A stretch of 64,000 bases of DNA from contig NZ_FONH01000015.1 of the NCBI RefSeq assembly GCF_900112865.1, forward strand, positions 1-64,000, written 5' to 3'. The translations under genes were made by a program, and so were the position numbers. This DNA comes from Dyella marensis (GTDB lineage: Bacteria; Pseudomonadota; Gammaproteobacteria; Xanthomonadales; Rhodanobacteraceae). Positions 1 through 7,135 of the stretch are shown one piece after another; the first letter of the stretch is position 1, and each line of letters opens with the position of its first letter. The notes beneath the pieces are model-generated. The model was not told where the DNA came from. It saw nothing but the letters and a program-made list of their open reading frames with translations, and made no database searches.

Positions 1-254
1 TCCAGCTCCGCACCCACAACGACCTGGCCAGCATCAGCATGGCCATCAACGTCCTTACCGGCATCCTTGCCAACAGCGACACCTTCCGCGACCTGCAGGC
101 ATGCAACGTGGCTGCACAAGCGGGTGAATGGCCGCTGCCACCCACCTGCGTGGAAGGTGTGTTCACCGCTGTGCATTACTTGAGCCGCTACGCGGAATCG
201 CTCAGCTATCGCCTCGATGAAGTCACTGAACTCATGGGAGATGACGCGACCTAA
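1..254 (+). CDS. Hypothetical protein, C-terminal part, cut by window start
   Basis: The reading frame is open from position 3 and ends with a stop at 252-254, giving at least 83 residues. An internal ATG at 39 would give 71 residues, but in-frame codons continue upstream, so I treat it as the end of a longer gene. The peptide is mixed helical and hydrophilic with no membrane segment. I recognise no family and assign no function. Confidence 0.5.
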   Translation, partial: QLRTHNDLASISMAINVLTGILANSDTFRDLQACNVAAQAGEWPLPPTCVEGVFTAVHYLSRYAESLSYRLDEVTELMGDDAT

Positions 255-374
255 ATCTCTCGATTCTCCGCAACCGCCCCACTCCTTGCCGAGGAACAAA
301 CAGCGCGCGCACAGGGAAGTGCGCGGTTTTGAGGAACGAAGACGATGCAGGGAAATCGGCTCAAGGAGTAAGTC

Positions 375-1154
375 TTACTCCTCGAACAACCTTCGCCCGC
401 ACATCGATATGAAATTCAGAAGCGGCGCCCAGTTCGCGTGATACTGCGCCTGGCGCAACCGAATCAGATAACCGCAACGCGAAAGCGCGGCAATTTCGTG
501 CAGCGGCAAGTACACCCGGTCCTGCCGTCCGCCATTGAGCGTCCAATTGAAAATGACCCTGGCGACCCTGCCATTGCCGTCCATGAAAGGATGAAGATTC
601 AACAAGGCAGCCATCGCCATCACGCCGGCCAAAGCGGGCTCCGAATGGACATGACTATTCCAGAACTCATGAATGGACCGGAGACCGGCACCGATGGCGC
701 GGGGTTCCGGATAGCGGACGCTGGCGCCCGTTCGGTCGGCGGCCGTCGCGATGTCGCCGCTTCGAAATCCGCCTTCCCCACCGACCATCATGGCCTGCAG
801 ATCGAGCAAAAATTTGCAGAAGTCCGCAAAGCTCAGCCTCGTCATCGACTGAACATCAGGCAGGCCAAGAAGCGTGTCATATTCGAAAACAGTACGGCCG
901 TCTTCGAAAACCTCGGTCGCATGTGGAGACATGTAGTCCGAAAGATCGTGCTCCAACTCGGACTGTTCGAAGCAGCCTAGATACTGAAGACGGATCGGCT
1001 GGCCATGCAGCCACGCCATGACCTTTTGCATGGCTTCGGGTGACGCATGGGAAAAGCTGCGACGGATGCTCTCCCCCACTGTCCGATAGCTATCCACCTC
1101 ACCGCCGCTTGACGGAAGCTCCATGAGCTTCATCTGGCGCATGGCGGCATTCAC
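375..1154 (-). CDS. Fic-domain protein (putative AMP- or nucleotidyl-transferase)
   Basis: The 259-residue protein carries the complete Fic signature HPFMDGNGRVAR at residues 188-199, including the catalytic His188 and the Asp, Asn, Gly and Arg residues that bind the nucleotide phosphates. Fic enzymes usually move AMP from ATP to a hydroxyl side chain of a target protein. The preferred start is GTG at 1154, which overlaps the stop of the upstream sulfotransferase gene as GTGA, so the two are probably translationally coupled. I see no exact inhibitory [S/T]xxxE[G/N] motif and no antitoxin-sized partner, so a classical Fic toxin-antitoxin pair is not supported. The target cannot be told from sequence. 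Confidence 0.88.
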   Translation of the reverse strand: MNAAMRQMKLMELPSSGGEVDSYRTVGESIRRSFSHASPEAMQKVMAWLHGQPIRLQYLGCFEQSELEHDLSDYMSPHATEVFEDGRTVFEYDTLLGLPDVQSMTRLSFADFCKFLLDLQAMMVGGEGGFRSGDIATAADRTGASVRYPEPRAIGAGLRSIHEFWNSHVHSEPALAGVMAMAALLNLHPFMDGNGRVARVIFNWTLNGGRQDRVYLPLHEIAALSRCGYLIRLRQAQYHANWAPLLNFISMCGRRLFEE

Positions 1155-1957
1155 TCGTCCGTGACAGCGGAAATAGCCAATTCTCGCGCACTGTCTTCCG
1201 CGAAACGATCACGCCACTCCCGGCTGACGCCGTCGGTCTGGCGCTCGATCAGAGGGATGGCCAATTCATCGGCAGGCTCTGGAGGTATGCCCATATCAAG
1301 AAGCAATGCACGGATAACGCCGGCGGAATCGGCCAGAAGATCTTCATAACAGATGTGGATCGGCCTTACCCCGGTGATGGCAAACATTCTTTCCCACGAA
1401 GACTTCTGGTCTTCGATACTGGAAATGCATTGCTTAATATGCTCGAAGTCATAGCGAACCTCAGGCGTGTCCGACATGCCCGCGAACCATCGCCTGCTGC
1501 GCTGAGCGCGCGAATATGACATGGCTTGGCCGATCAGATCCCGCCGGGTCAGGTATATCACGTAGTCCGGGACAATCTGCCTCAGAAATCCGGGCACGCG
1601 CCGCGATATCTCCAGATAATTGACGCCGAACATCTTGTACCCGAAGACTCCGTTTGGCGAAGTCCGCAATCGCTTGATGTCCCCCCAATATTTGGCGATT
1701 CCGGCCTCCGATATCTCGCCGGCCAGATGGGGAACATAGTCAAGCCGCCGGAGAATATCTCCGACAAACCTGAAATTCAGATACTCCATCGGAGCCCCAA
1801 GCAGGCCCGTCTGCCAGAGTCGGATAGCGCAGTAGGTACTACCCGACCTCGGGATGGTGGCCAGCATGTAAGTCAAACGCTGCTCGCCGTCGTAGCAGCC
1901 GAAATCCATTTCGGCGCTGTAGAGTCTCTCCATGACATGCGGCATTAGCTTACTCAT
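1151..1957 (-). CDS. Stf0-type sulfotransferase
   Basis: The 268-residue protein has the 5'-phosphosulfate-binding loop PRSGST at residues 36-41 and a downstream RRDLIGQAMSYSRA segment (138-151) typical of the 3'-phosphate site of Stf0 sulfotransferases. Such enzymes move sulfate from PAPS to a sugar or other hydroxyl; the first characterised member sulfates trehalose. The acceptor here is unknown. The ATG at 1957 is preferred over a TTG nine bases upstream; an AGGG-type ribosome site lies before it. The gene follows the secreted-protein gene by about 40 bp and overlaps the Fic gene, so the four minus-strand genes may be one transcript. Confidence 0.82.
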   Translation of the reverse strand: MSKLMPHVMERLYSAEMDFGCYDGEQRLTYMLATIPRSGSTYCAIRLWQTGLLGAPMEYLNFRFVGDILRRLDYVPHLAGEISEAGIAKYWGDIKRLRTSPNGVFGYKMFGVNYLEISRRVPGFLRQIVPDYVIYLTRRDLIGQAMSYSRAQRSRRWFAGMSDTPEVRYDFEHIKQCISSIEDQKSSWERMFAITGVRPIHICYEDLLADSAGVIRALLLDMGIPPEPADELAIPLIERQTDGVSREWRDRFAEDSARELAISAVTDE

Positions 1958-1997
1958 GCACGCCAAGCCCTGATTCGCAATCCATGATCTCGAAAAG

Positions 1998-2828
1998 TTA
2001 CCGATAAGAACCCAGGCAGGGCACGGGATCCGCGGTCAGCTTGGGGCTACTGTGAAAACTCTTCCGGTACATGTCCTGAGCCCATCGCTCGGCGGCATGT
2101 ATCCGCTCATTGCTGAGCCAATGCGCCGCCTCGGCCAAGCGGTTGTTTAGAGACTTGGCATAGTCACCAGTCGCACCGAGACTCAGCAGTTTCGTCGCAC
2201 CATATACGGTCTCCCAGTTTCCCACCTCAGGCAAATTGACGAGCAGCCCGCCCCCGCCGTGCGCAAGGTTGGTCGGCGCAGTCGACAGCAACTCAACCGC
2301 ACGCCAATCACCGCGATCGAGAGCTTTGCCCAAATACTCGTGGGCCAGGGCCTTATATCCAGGCACATCGACAGGCGATCCCCCTTGACCGCCGGCCCCC
2401 TGGATGTAGCACATCTGGGCATCGGTGCTACCGGCCTCAGCTGCTGCCTTTACCGCCATGTTGAACTTATCGGATAGAACGTCGGGATCCCGACTGCAGG
2501 CCGAGACAGTGGAGTCCTCATTGATTGACTTCGCCTTTCCGGAGAGCTCAGCAACTTTGGCCTGGCAATTATTCTTGGACGCCAGACCCGCTCCATTCAC
2601 CCTGGAATTGCAGATGTACATCTCTTGCTGCACCCGCCCGAGACTCGTAATCGCCTCCAGGCAATGCTTGGCGTTTCTGAAATCATCAAATTTAAGCTGT
2701 TTCGCCATTCCGGAATCGGCTTGAGCCGTCGACTCAACAGCCAAGGCCAGGCTCGGAGCGAAAGACGCGCCCGCCACGACAGTACACGCCAGTACCGCGC
2801 CCGCGACGAATTTATGCAGAATAATCAT
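1998..2828 (-). CDS. Secreted hypothetical protein, helical
   Basis: The protein has 276 residues with a Sec-type signal peptide (hydrophobic stretch about residues 8-28, likely cleavage after an ALA motif near 30). The mature part is alanine-rich and helical, with several cysteines (near residues 56, 73, 87, 110, 142 and 270) that could form disulfides in the periplasm. Its central repeats look loosely like Sel1/TPR helices, but I cannot assign the family. An AAGGG ribosome site precedes the ATG. It starts 42 bp after the end of the zincin-like gene, which suggests joint transcription and perhaps a shared envelope role. Confidence 0.7.
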   Translation of the reverse strand: MIILHKFVAGAVLACTVVAGASFAPSLALAVESTAQADSGMAKQLKFDDFRNAKHCLEAITSLGRVQQEMYICNSRVNGAGLASKNNCQAKVAELSGKAKSINEDSTVSACSRDPDVLSDKFNMAVKAAAEAGSTDAQMCYIQGAGGQGGSPVDVPGYKALAHEYLGKALDRGDWRAVELLSTAPTNLAHGGGGLLVNLPEVGNWETVYGATKLLSLGATGDYAKSLNNRLAEAAHWLSNERIHAAERWAQDMYRKSFHSSPKLTADPVPCLGSYR

Positions 2829-2870
2829 AAAATGCCCTTGCTTTTCATTGGTTCAATAAGTAATGCGCAC

Positions 2871-3743
2871 TTACTTTGAGCAATCCGGCCTTGGAATAGG
2901 CGTCTTATTGAATGCGTCCTCGGCAGCCTGCCCCGCTGCCCTTGCGTCCAGCTCATTCTGATTCCGTTGCGCAAGACTTTCACCGGGCACATCGTGCTGC
3001 TGATGGTACCACTCGTGGGTGAGCACCTTTATGACGTTGCCGAATGCCCAATAAGCCGTCCCATAAATATCCGTATGGGGCGGGTTATCATCGAAAAATG
3101 TACTGGCATCGGTCATTAGCCACTTCACCGCACCGGATGGGAGCGGCTCAGTCGGATCCTCGATGCTGTCCGTCACAATATGTTTTATCGGCGCACCTGC
3201 CGAATCCACCGCCGTCCAGCCCACCTTATCGGTGAAGTTGGTCGTATAGACCGGCGTAAGGTGTCCGTAATACGTCGCGCACTTCTCCGCGGCGTCTTTG
3301 TACTCCTGCGAGATCGCGGAGTCGCCGGCATCACCGCTGCTGCCACTTCCCCCACTCGACCCTCCACTCCCTCCGTTCCCGGAGCTTCCGCCTCCGCCGG
3401 TCAAGGGAGGCGGCGGCGGCGCCGGTGGTGGCACCCAAGCCGTGGTATGGCACCCGGACGCATCGCAGCCACCTCCGGTGGGTGGCTCGGTGCCGCTATT
3501 TGTTCCGTAAATGAGCTCAACTTCCTCAGCAGTCAGGGCGCGCGCCGAGCGACTGCTCCGAGTTGCTTCATTGATATCGCTACTGTTGAGCGTCGTCGGT
3601 GCTTTTGCCGAAGTCGCAGGAGCCGCGTCCTGCTCGATGCTTTTTGAGTTCACGTAGTAGACGTAGCCACCGGCAAACACGCTGGGGACAACGACGTAAC
3701 TCAGGGAAAAGTAGAACTTGGCTAGCTTCACGACCATCTCCAT
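2871..3743 (-). CDS. Membrane-anchored zincin-like protein with HEWYH motif
   Basis: The 290-residue protein has an N-terminal hydrophobic segment (about residues 6-30), then a low-complexity Pro/Gly/Ser linker (about 105-140), then a globular C-terminal part. This contains HEWYH at 243-247, a perfect HExxH zinc signature, followed by NELDA with Glu264 as a possible third ligand, as in gluzincins. This suggests a periplasmic zinc peptidase tethered to the inner membrane, but no named family is recognised. The start at 3743 is chosen because codons further upstream lie in an extragenic repeat-like sequence and precede the hydrophobic anchor. It is probably the first gene of the four-gene minus-strand block. 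Confidence 0.65.
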   Translation of the reverse strand: MEMVVKLAKFYFSLSYVVVPSVFAGGYVYYVNSKSIEQDAAPATSAKAPTTLNSSDINEATRSSRSARALTAEEVELIYGTNSGTEPPTGGGCDASGCHTTAWVPPPAPPPPPLTGGGGSSGNGGSGGSSGGSGSSGDAGDSAISQEYKDAAEKCATYYGHLTPVYTTNFTDKVGWTAVDSAGAPIKHIVTDSIEDPTEPLPSGAVKWLMTDASTFFDDNPPHTDIYGTAYWAFGNVIKVLTHEWYHQQHDVPGESLAQRNQNELDARAAGQAAEDAFNKTPIPRPDCSK

Positions 3744-3850
3744 GTCTGCCGCCCCGCCATCAGGAGCAGGCGGGTTTAGAGTCCTGGATGGATCGTAACA
3801 GGCGTGTTTGACGTCATGGAGATTTCGACCTACGCCGGCATGACGCACAT

Positions 3851-4558
3851 TTAGCCCAGCATAAAATCCACCGCCGCCGCCGCATGCAACGCCGCCGTGT
3901 CAAACAACGGCACCGGGCTATCCTCACGCCCGACCAGCAAGCCAATCTCGGTACACCCGAGGATAATCGCCTGCGCCCCGCGCGCCGCGCAGTCCACCAT
4001 GATCTCGCGATAGCGCTGCCGCGACGACTCGATCGCGATGCCGGCGCACAATTCCTCGTAGATGACGCGATGCACCTCGCGCCGTTGCCCGTCATCCGGT
4101 ACCAGGCAGCGAATGCCGTAGCGACTGCGCAGGCGTTCGCGGTAGAACTCCTGCTCCATCGTAAACGCCGTGCCAAGCAAGGCCACCTGATGAAACCCGG
4201 CCTCGCGCAAGGCCAAGCCCGTCGGATCGACGATATGCAGAAACGGCAGCGGCGTCGCCGCCACCACCGCATCCGCCACCTTGTGCATCGTATTGGTCGC
4301 CAGCACGATCGCCTGCGCCCCGCCCGCCTCCAGGCGCCGCGCCGACGCGGCCAGCAGCTTGCCGGCGTGATGCCAGTCGCCCTGCCGCTGCAGGGCCTCG
4401 ATCTCGCCGAAATCCAGGCTGTCCAGCAACAGGCGCGCGGAGCGCAGCGGCCCCAGCCGCTGGCGCACGCCGCGGTTGATCATCTGGTAGTAGGCAACCG
4501 TCGATTCCCAACTCATGCCGCCGATCAGGCCAACCGTGCGCATGCGGGGCTCCATCAT
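3851..4558 (-). CDS. Aspartate/glutamate racemase, YgeA-like
   Basis: The protein has 235 residues, normal for the family. The N-terminal TVGLIGGMSWEST and C-terminal GCTEIGLLV are typical of the Asp/Glu racemase superfamily. The second catalytic Cys is present (Cys202), but the first position is Thr88 (ATNTMH) instead of Cys, the atypical pair described for the E. coli YgeA-type L-Asp/Glu racemase. It probably acts in the cytosol on acidic amino acids, or has another broad racemase activity. It starts 3 bp after the stop of the amino-acid permease gene, so substrate uptake and racemisation are likely co-expressed. The longer upstream frame is a permease shadow. Confidence 0.85.
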   Translation of the reverse strand: MMEPRMRTVGLIGGMSWESTVAYYQMINRGVRQRLGPLRSARLLLDSLDFGEIEALQRQGDWHHAGKLLAASARRLEAGGAQAIVLATNTMHKVADAVVAATPLPFLHIVDPTGLALREAGFHQVALLGTAFTMEQEFYRERLRSRYGIRCLVPDDGQRREVHRVIYEELCAGIAIESSRQRYREIMVDCAARGAQAIILGCTEIGLLVGREDSPVPLFDTAALHAAAAVDFMLG

Positions 4559-4560
4559 GG

Positions 4561-5922
4561 TCAGATCGCCCGCGGCTCGAGCGCGCGCATCCGCGCGCCG
4601 ATGCCCAGCAGGCGATACGCCAGCGACAGCAGCACCACCCAGCCCGCGCCCACGTACAGCGCCACGCGCGTATCGGCGCTGTAGCCGAGCATGAACAGCA
4701 CGAAGGCCAGGAACAGCAGGCACACCACGCTGGTCAGCGGCCACGCGCGCAGCGGGAACGCGGTGGCGCCGTGACGGCGGCGGAAGCTGTAGTGGGCGAT
4801 CAGCACCATCATCCAGGTCCACACCGTATTGAAGGCCAGGATCGACATCATCATCGCGAAGATGCGTTCCGGCAGCAGGTAGTTCAGCACCACGCCGAAC
4901 ACCAGGCAGGCCAGCGTCACCAGCACCGCGCGCACCGGCACGCCATGTTCGCTCACCTGGCCCAGGAAGGCCGGCGCCTGCGCCTTGGTCGACAGGCTGT
5001 ACAGCATGCGGCTGCCGCTGAAGGTGGTGCTGTTGAAGCCCGACAGCGCGGCGGTGATCACCACGAAATTAATCAGGCCGGCGGCCTGCGGAATGCCCAG
5101 CTTGCCGAAGGTGGTGACAAACGGGCTGCCCTGTGTGCCGAGCTGGTCCCACGGGTAGATCGCCATGATCACGAACAGCGCGCCCACGTAGAAAATCAGG
5201 ATGCGCCACAGCACCGAGTTCACCGCGCGCGGAATGGTGCGCTCCGGCTGCGCGGCCTCGCCCGCCGCCATGCCGATGGTCTCGATGCCGCCGAAGGCGA
5301 ACACCACCACCGGCAAGGCCAGCACCATGCCGGTGAAGCCATGCGGGAACCAGCCGCCGTGCGACCACAGGTTGGCCAGGCCCACCGGCTGGCCGCCGTT
5401 GCCCCAGCCCAGCCAGATCATGCCGGCGCCGCCGAGGATCATCAGCACCACCGTGACCACCTTGATCAGGGTGAACCAGAATTCCATCTCGCCGTAGACC
5501 TTCACCGCCATCAGGTTCAGGCCGCCGATCATCGCCACGCTGCCGAACACCCAGATCCATTGCGGCAGCTCGGGGAACCACTGGCGCATGTAGATGCCCA
5601 CCGCGGTGCTCTCGGCCATGCCCACGCCGACCATCAGGATCCAGTAGTTCCACCCGGTGAGATAACCGGCGAACGGCCCCAGGTAGCGATGCGCGTAGGT
5701 GCTGAACGAGCCTGCCACCGGATCGTGCACGGCCATCTCGCCCAGCGCGCGCATGATGATGAAGATCATCGCGCCGCCGAACAGATAGGCGAACAGCACC
5801 GAGGGGCCGGCCAGGTTGATCGCGTTGGCGGAGCCCAGGAACAGGCCGGCGCCGATCGCCATCCCCAGGGCCATGAAGGTGATATGGCGCGGGGTGAGCC
5901 GGCGCTGCAGGTGCTGAGTCAT
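4561..5922 (-). CDS. Amino-acid permease, APC superfamily (ProY/AroP-like)
   Basis: The 453-residue protein has about 12 hydrophobic segments. It opens with RLTPRHITFMALGMAIGAG, the glycine-rich first helix of amino-acid/proton symporters of the APC superfamily, and later contains FAFGGIETIGMAAGEA, the family's transport-helix motif. The overall look is closest to the proline/aromatic/GABA permease group, but the substrate cannot be fixed. The downstream Asp/Glu racemase gene on the same strand hints at an acidic or D-amino acid, which is an inference from position only. Confidence 0.88.
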   Translation of the reverse strand: MTQHLQRRLTPRHITFMALGMAIGAGLFLGSANAINLAGPSVLFAYLFGGAMIFIIMRALGEMAVHDPVAGSFSTYAHRYLGPFAGYLTGWNYWILMVGVGMAESTAVGIYMRQWFPELPQWIWVFGSVAMIGGLNLMAVKVYGEMEFWFTLIKVVTVVLMILGGAGMIWLGWGNGGQPVGLANLWSHGGWFPHGFTGMVLALPVVVFAFGGIETIGMAAGEAAQPERTIPRAVNSVLWRILIFYVGALFVIMAIYPWDQLGTQGSPFVTTFGKLGIPQAAGLINFVVITAALSGFNSTTFSGSRMLYSLSTKAQAPAFLGQVSEHGVPVRAVLVTLACLVFGVVLNYLLPERIFAMMMSILAFNTVWTWMMVLIAHYSFRRRHGATAFPLRAWPLTSVVCLLFLAFVLFMLGYSADTRVALYVGAGWVVLLSLAYRLLGIGARMRALEPRAI

Positions 5923-5950
5923 CGAGAAAACAACCGCGAAGTGGAAAGGG

Positions 5951-6565
5951 TCAGCGCAACAGGCGCCGCTTGGGTTTGATCGGCAGCCGGCCGCGCAGGT
6001 ACTGCAGCATCACGTAGCCGCCCAGCATGCCGCCCAGGTGGGCGAAGTGCGCGATGCCGGGCATCCAGCCGAGCACCCCGGCGACCAGCTCCAGCGCGGC
6101 GTAGCCGAGAACAAGCGGCAAGGCCGGGATCGCGGCCGGGATCGGGAAGACGATCATCCGCTCGCGCGGCCACAGCAGACCGAACGCCAGCAGCAGGCCG
6201 AAGATGGCGCCGGACGCGCCGACCGTCGGGCTCTGGAAATCCCCCTCGACATAGCGCAGCCACAGCAGCTGCAGGATCGAGGCGGTGATCAGGCAGACGA
6301 AGTAATAGATGGTGTAGTTGCGCGCCTCCAGCGCCCGCTCGACCTGGCTGCCGAACATGAACAAGGCGTACATGTTGAACAGCAGGTGCGGCCAGCCGCC
6401 ATGCATGAAGGCATTGGTGACGATCTGCCAGGGCTGGAAATAGCCGCTGCCCAGCGGCCACAGCGCCAGGGGCACCATCGCGGCAGGCATCAGCATCTGC
6501 AGCAGGAAGACCGCCACGTTGGCGATCAGCAGGTTGCGGGTAACCGGGGCGAGATTGGGGAACAT
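5951..6565 (-). CDS. Rhomboid family intramembrane serine protease
   Basis: The 204-residue protein has six hydrophobic segments and the rhomboid catalytic dyad: GASGAIFG with Ser118 and HFAHLGG with His176. The HLLFNMYALF stretch (60-69) supplies the conserved Asn of the oxyanion region. It cleaves transmembrane substrates inside the inner membrane; the substrate is unknown. The ATG at 6565 is chosen over a frame that runs to 6721 because the rhomboid core starts there and the extra residues look like GC-rich noncoding sequence. A basic tail (PKRRLLR) would face the cytoplasm. Confidence 0.9.
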   Translation of the reverse strand: MFPNLAPVTRNLLIANVAVFLLQMLMPAAMVPLALWPLGSGYFQPWQIVTNAFMHGGWPHLLFNMYALFMFGSQVERALEARNYTIYYFVCLITASILQLLWLRYVEGDFQSPTVGASGAIFGLLLAFGLLWPRERMIVFPIPAAIPALPLVLGYAALELVAGVLGWMPGIAHFAHLGGMLGGYVMLQYLRGRLPIKPKRRLLR

Positions 6566-7135
6566 GGTCGATTCCGAGGCCAGCGGCCAAGGGTAGCGGC
6601 TGCCGGGCGGTATCGCCATCAAGGGCTGCGACGACCAGCCATGCCCGGGCCGGGAGCCTTTGCGGGCGCTGCCCGGCATCGTCGTGGCGGCCTTCTGCGA
6701 CACTGACGTCAATGCGCGCACTGGTCGCCGGCCGGCACCACCATGCCGCGCCGCACAAATAGACGTCTATACGTCCGATCAACGATGCAGCGTGACCGAT
6801 CTCCGCCAGAGACATCGGCGAACGGGCACTGGCAGCTCGCCCACCGGCATCTCGCTGCGCGACCTGGACCGGAAGACCACGCCAACGCCCATGGGCGGGC
6901 ATCGCATTTTCTTTCCGGAAGCATCCGCTGCGAGCCCAAGCGGAACCTATCGCGACATCGGTGCCACGCCCGCTCAATGAGGACAAAAGCGGACGCATCG
7001 AAGCGACCCAAGTCGATCGGCGCAAGCCAATCGCAGAAAGCTGCCGCGCCCGCCGCTGAACGCGAAAACTTGCGCGTTTTCAGCAGGCTCCGCTGCGGTT
7101 ACATTCCCGCCTGTCTCGCGCAGGAGCCGAGGGGA
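6566..7135. other. Intergenic region with a MetJ-box-like palindrome
   Basis: This 570-bp gap separates the divergent rhomboid and M28-like genes. The open frames crossing it lack family features and look like GC-rich shadows. The only clear structure is ATAGACGTCTAT at 6759-6770, a perfect 12-bp palindrome followed at once by ACGTCC, so two AGACGTCT-like 8-mers stand in tandem as in MetJ operators. No methionine gene is adjacent, so the role is open. Confidence 0.4.

Noticed and set aside
375-1154. Fic-based toxin-antitoxin system
   Set aside because: No small antitoxin-type gene and no clear inhibitory motif; the partner is a sulfotransferase.
3744-3848. N-terminal extension of the zincin-like protein to 3848
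   Set aside because: The extra residues come from repeat-like extragenic sequence and would put 35 residues before the membrane anchor without a ribosome site.
6566-7135. A riboswitch in the gap before the M28-like gene
   Set aside because: Apart from the 12-bp palindrome no conserved riboswitch core or terminator/anti-terminator pair could be drawn.
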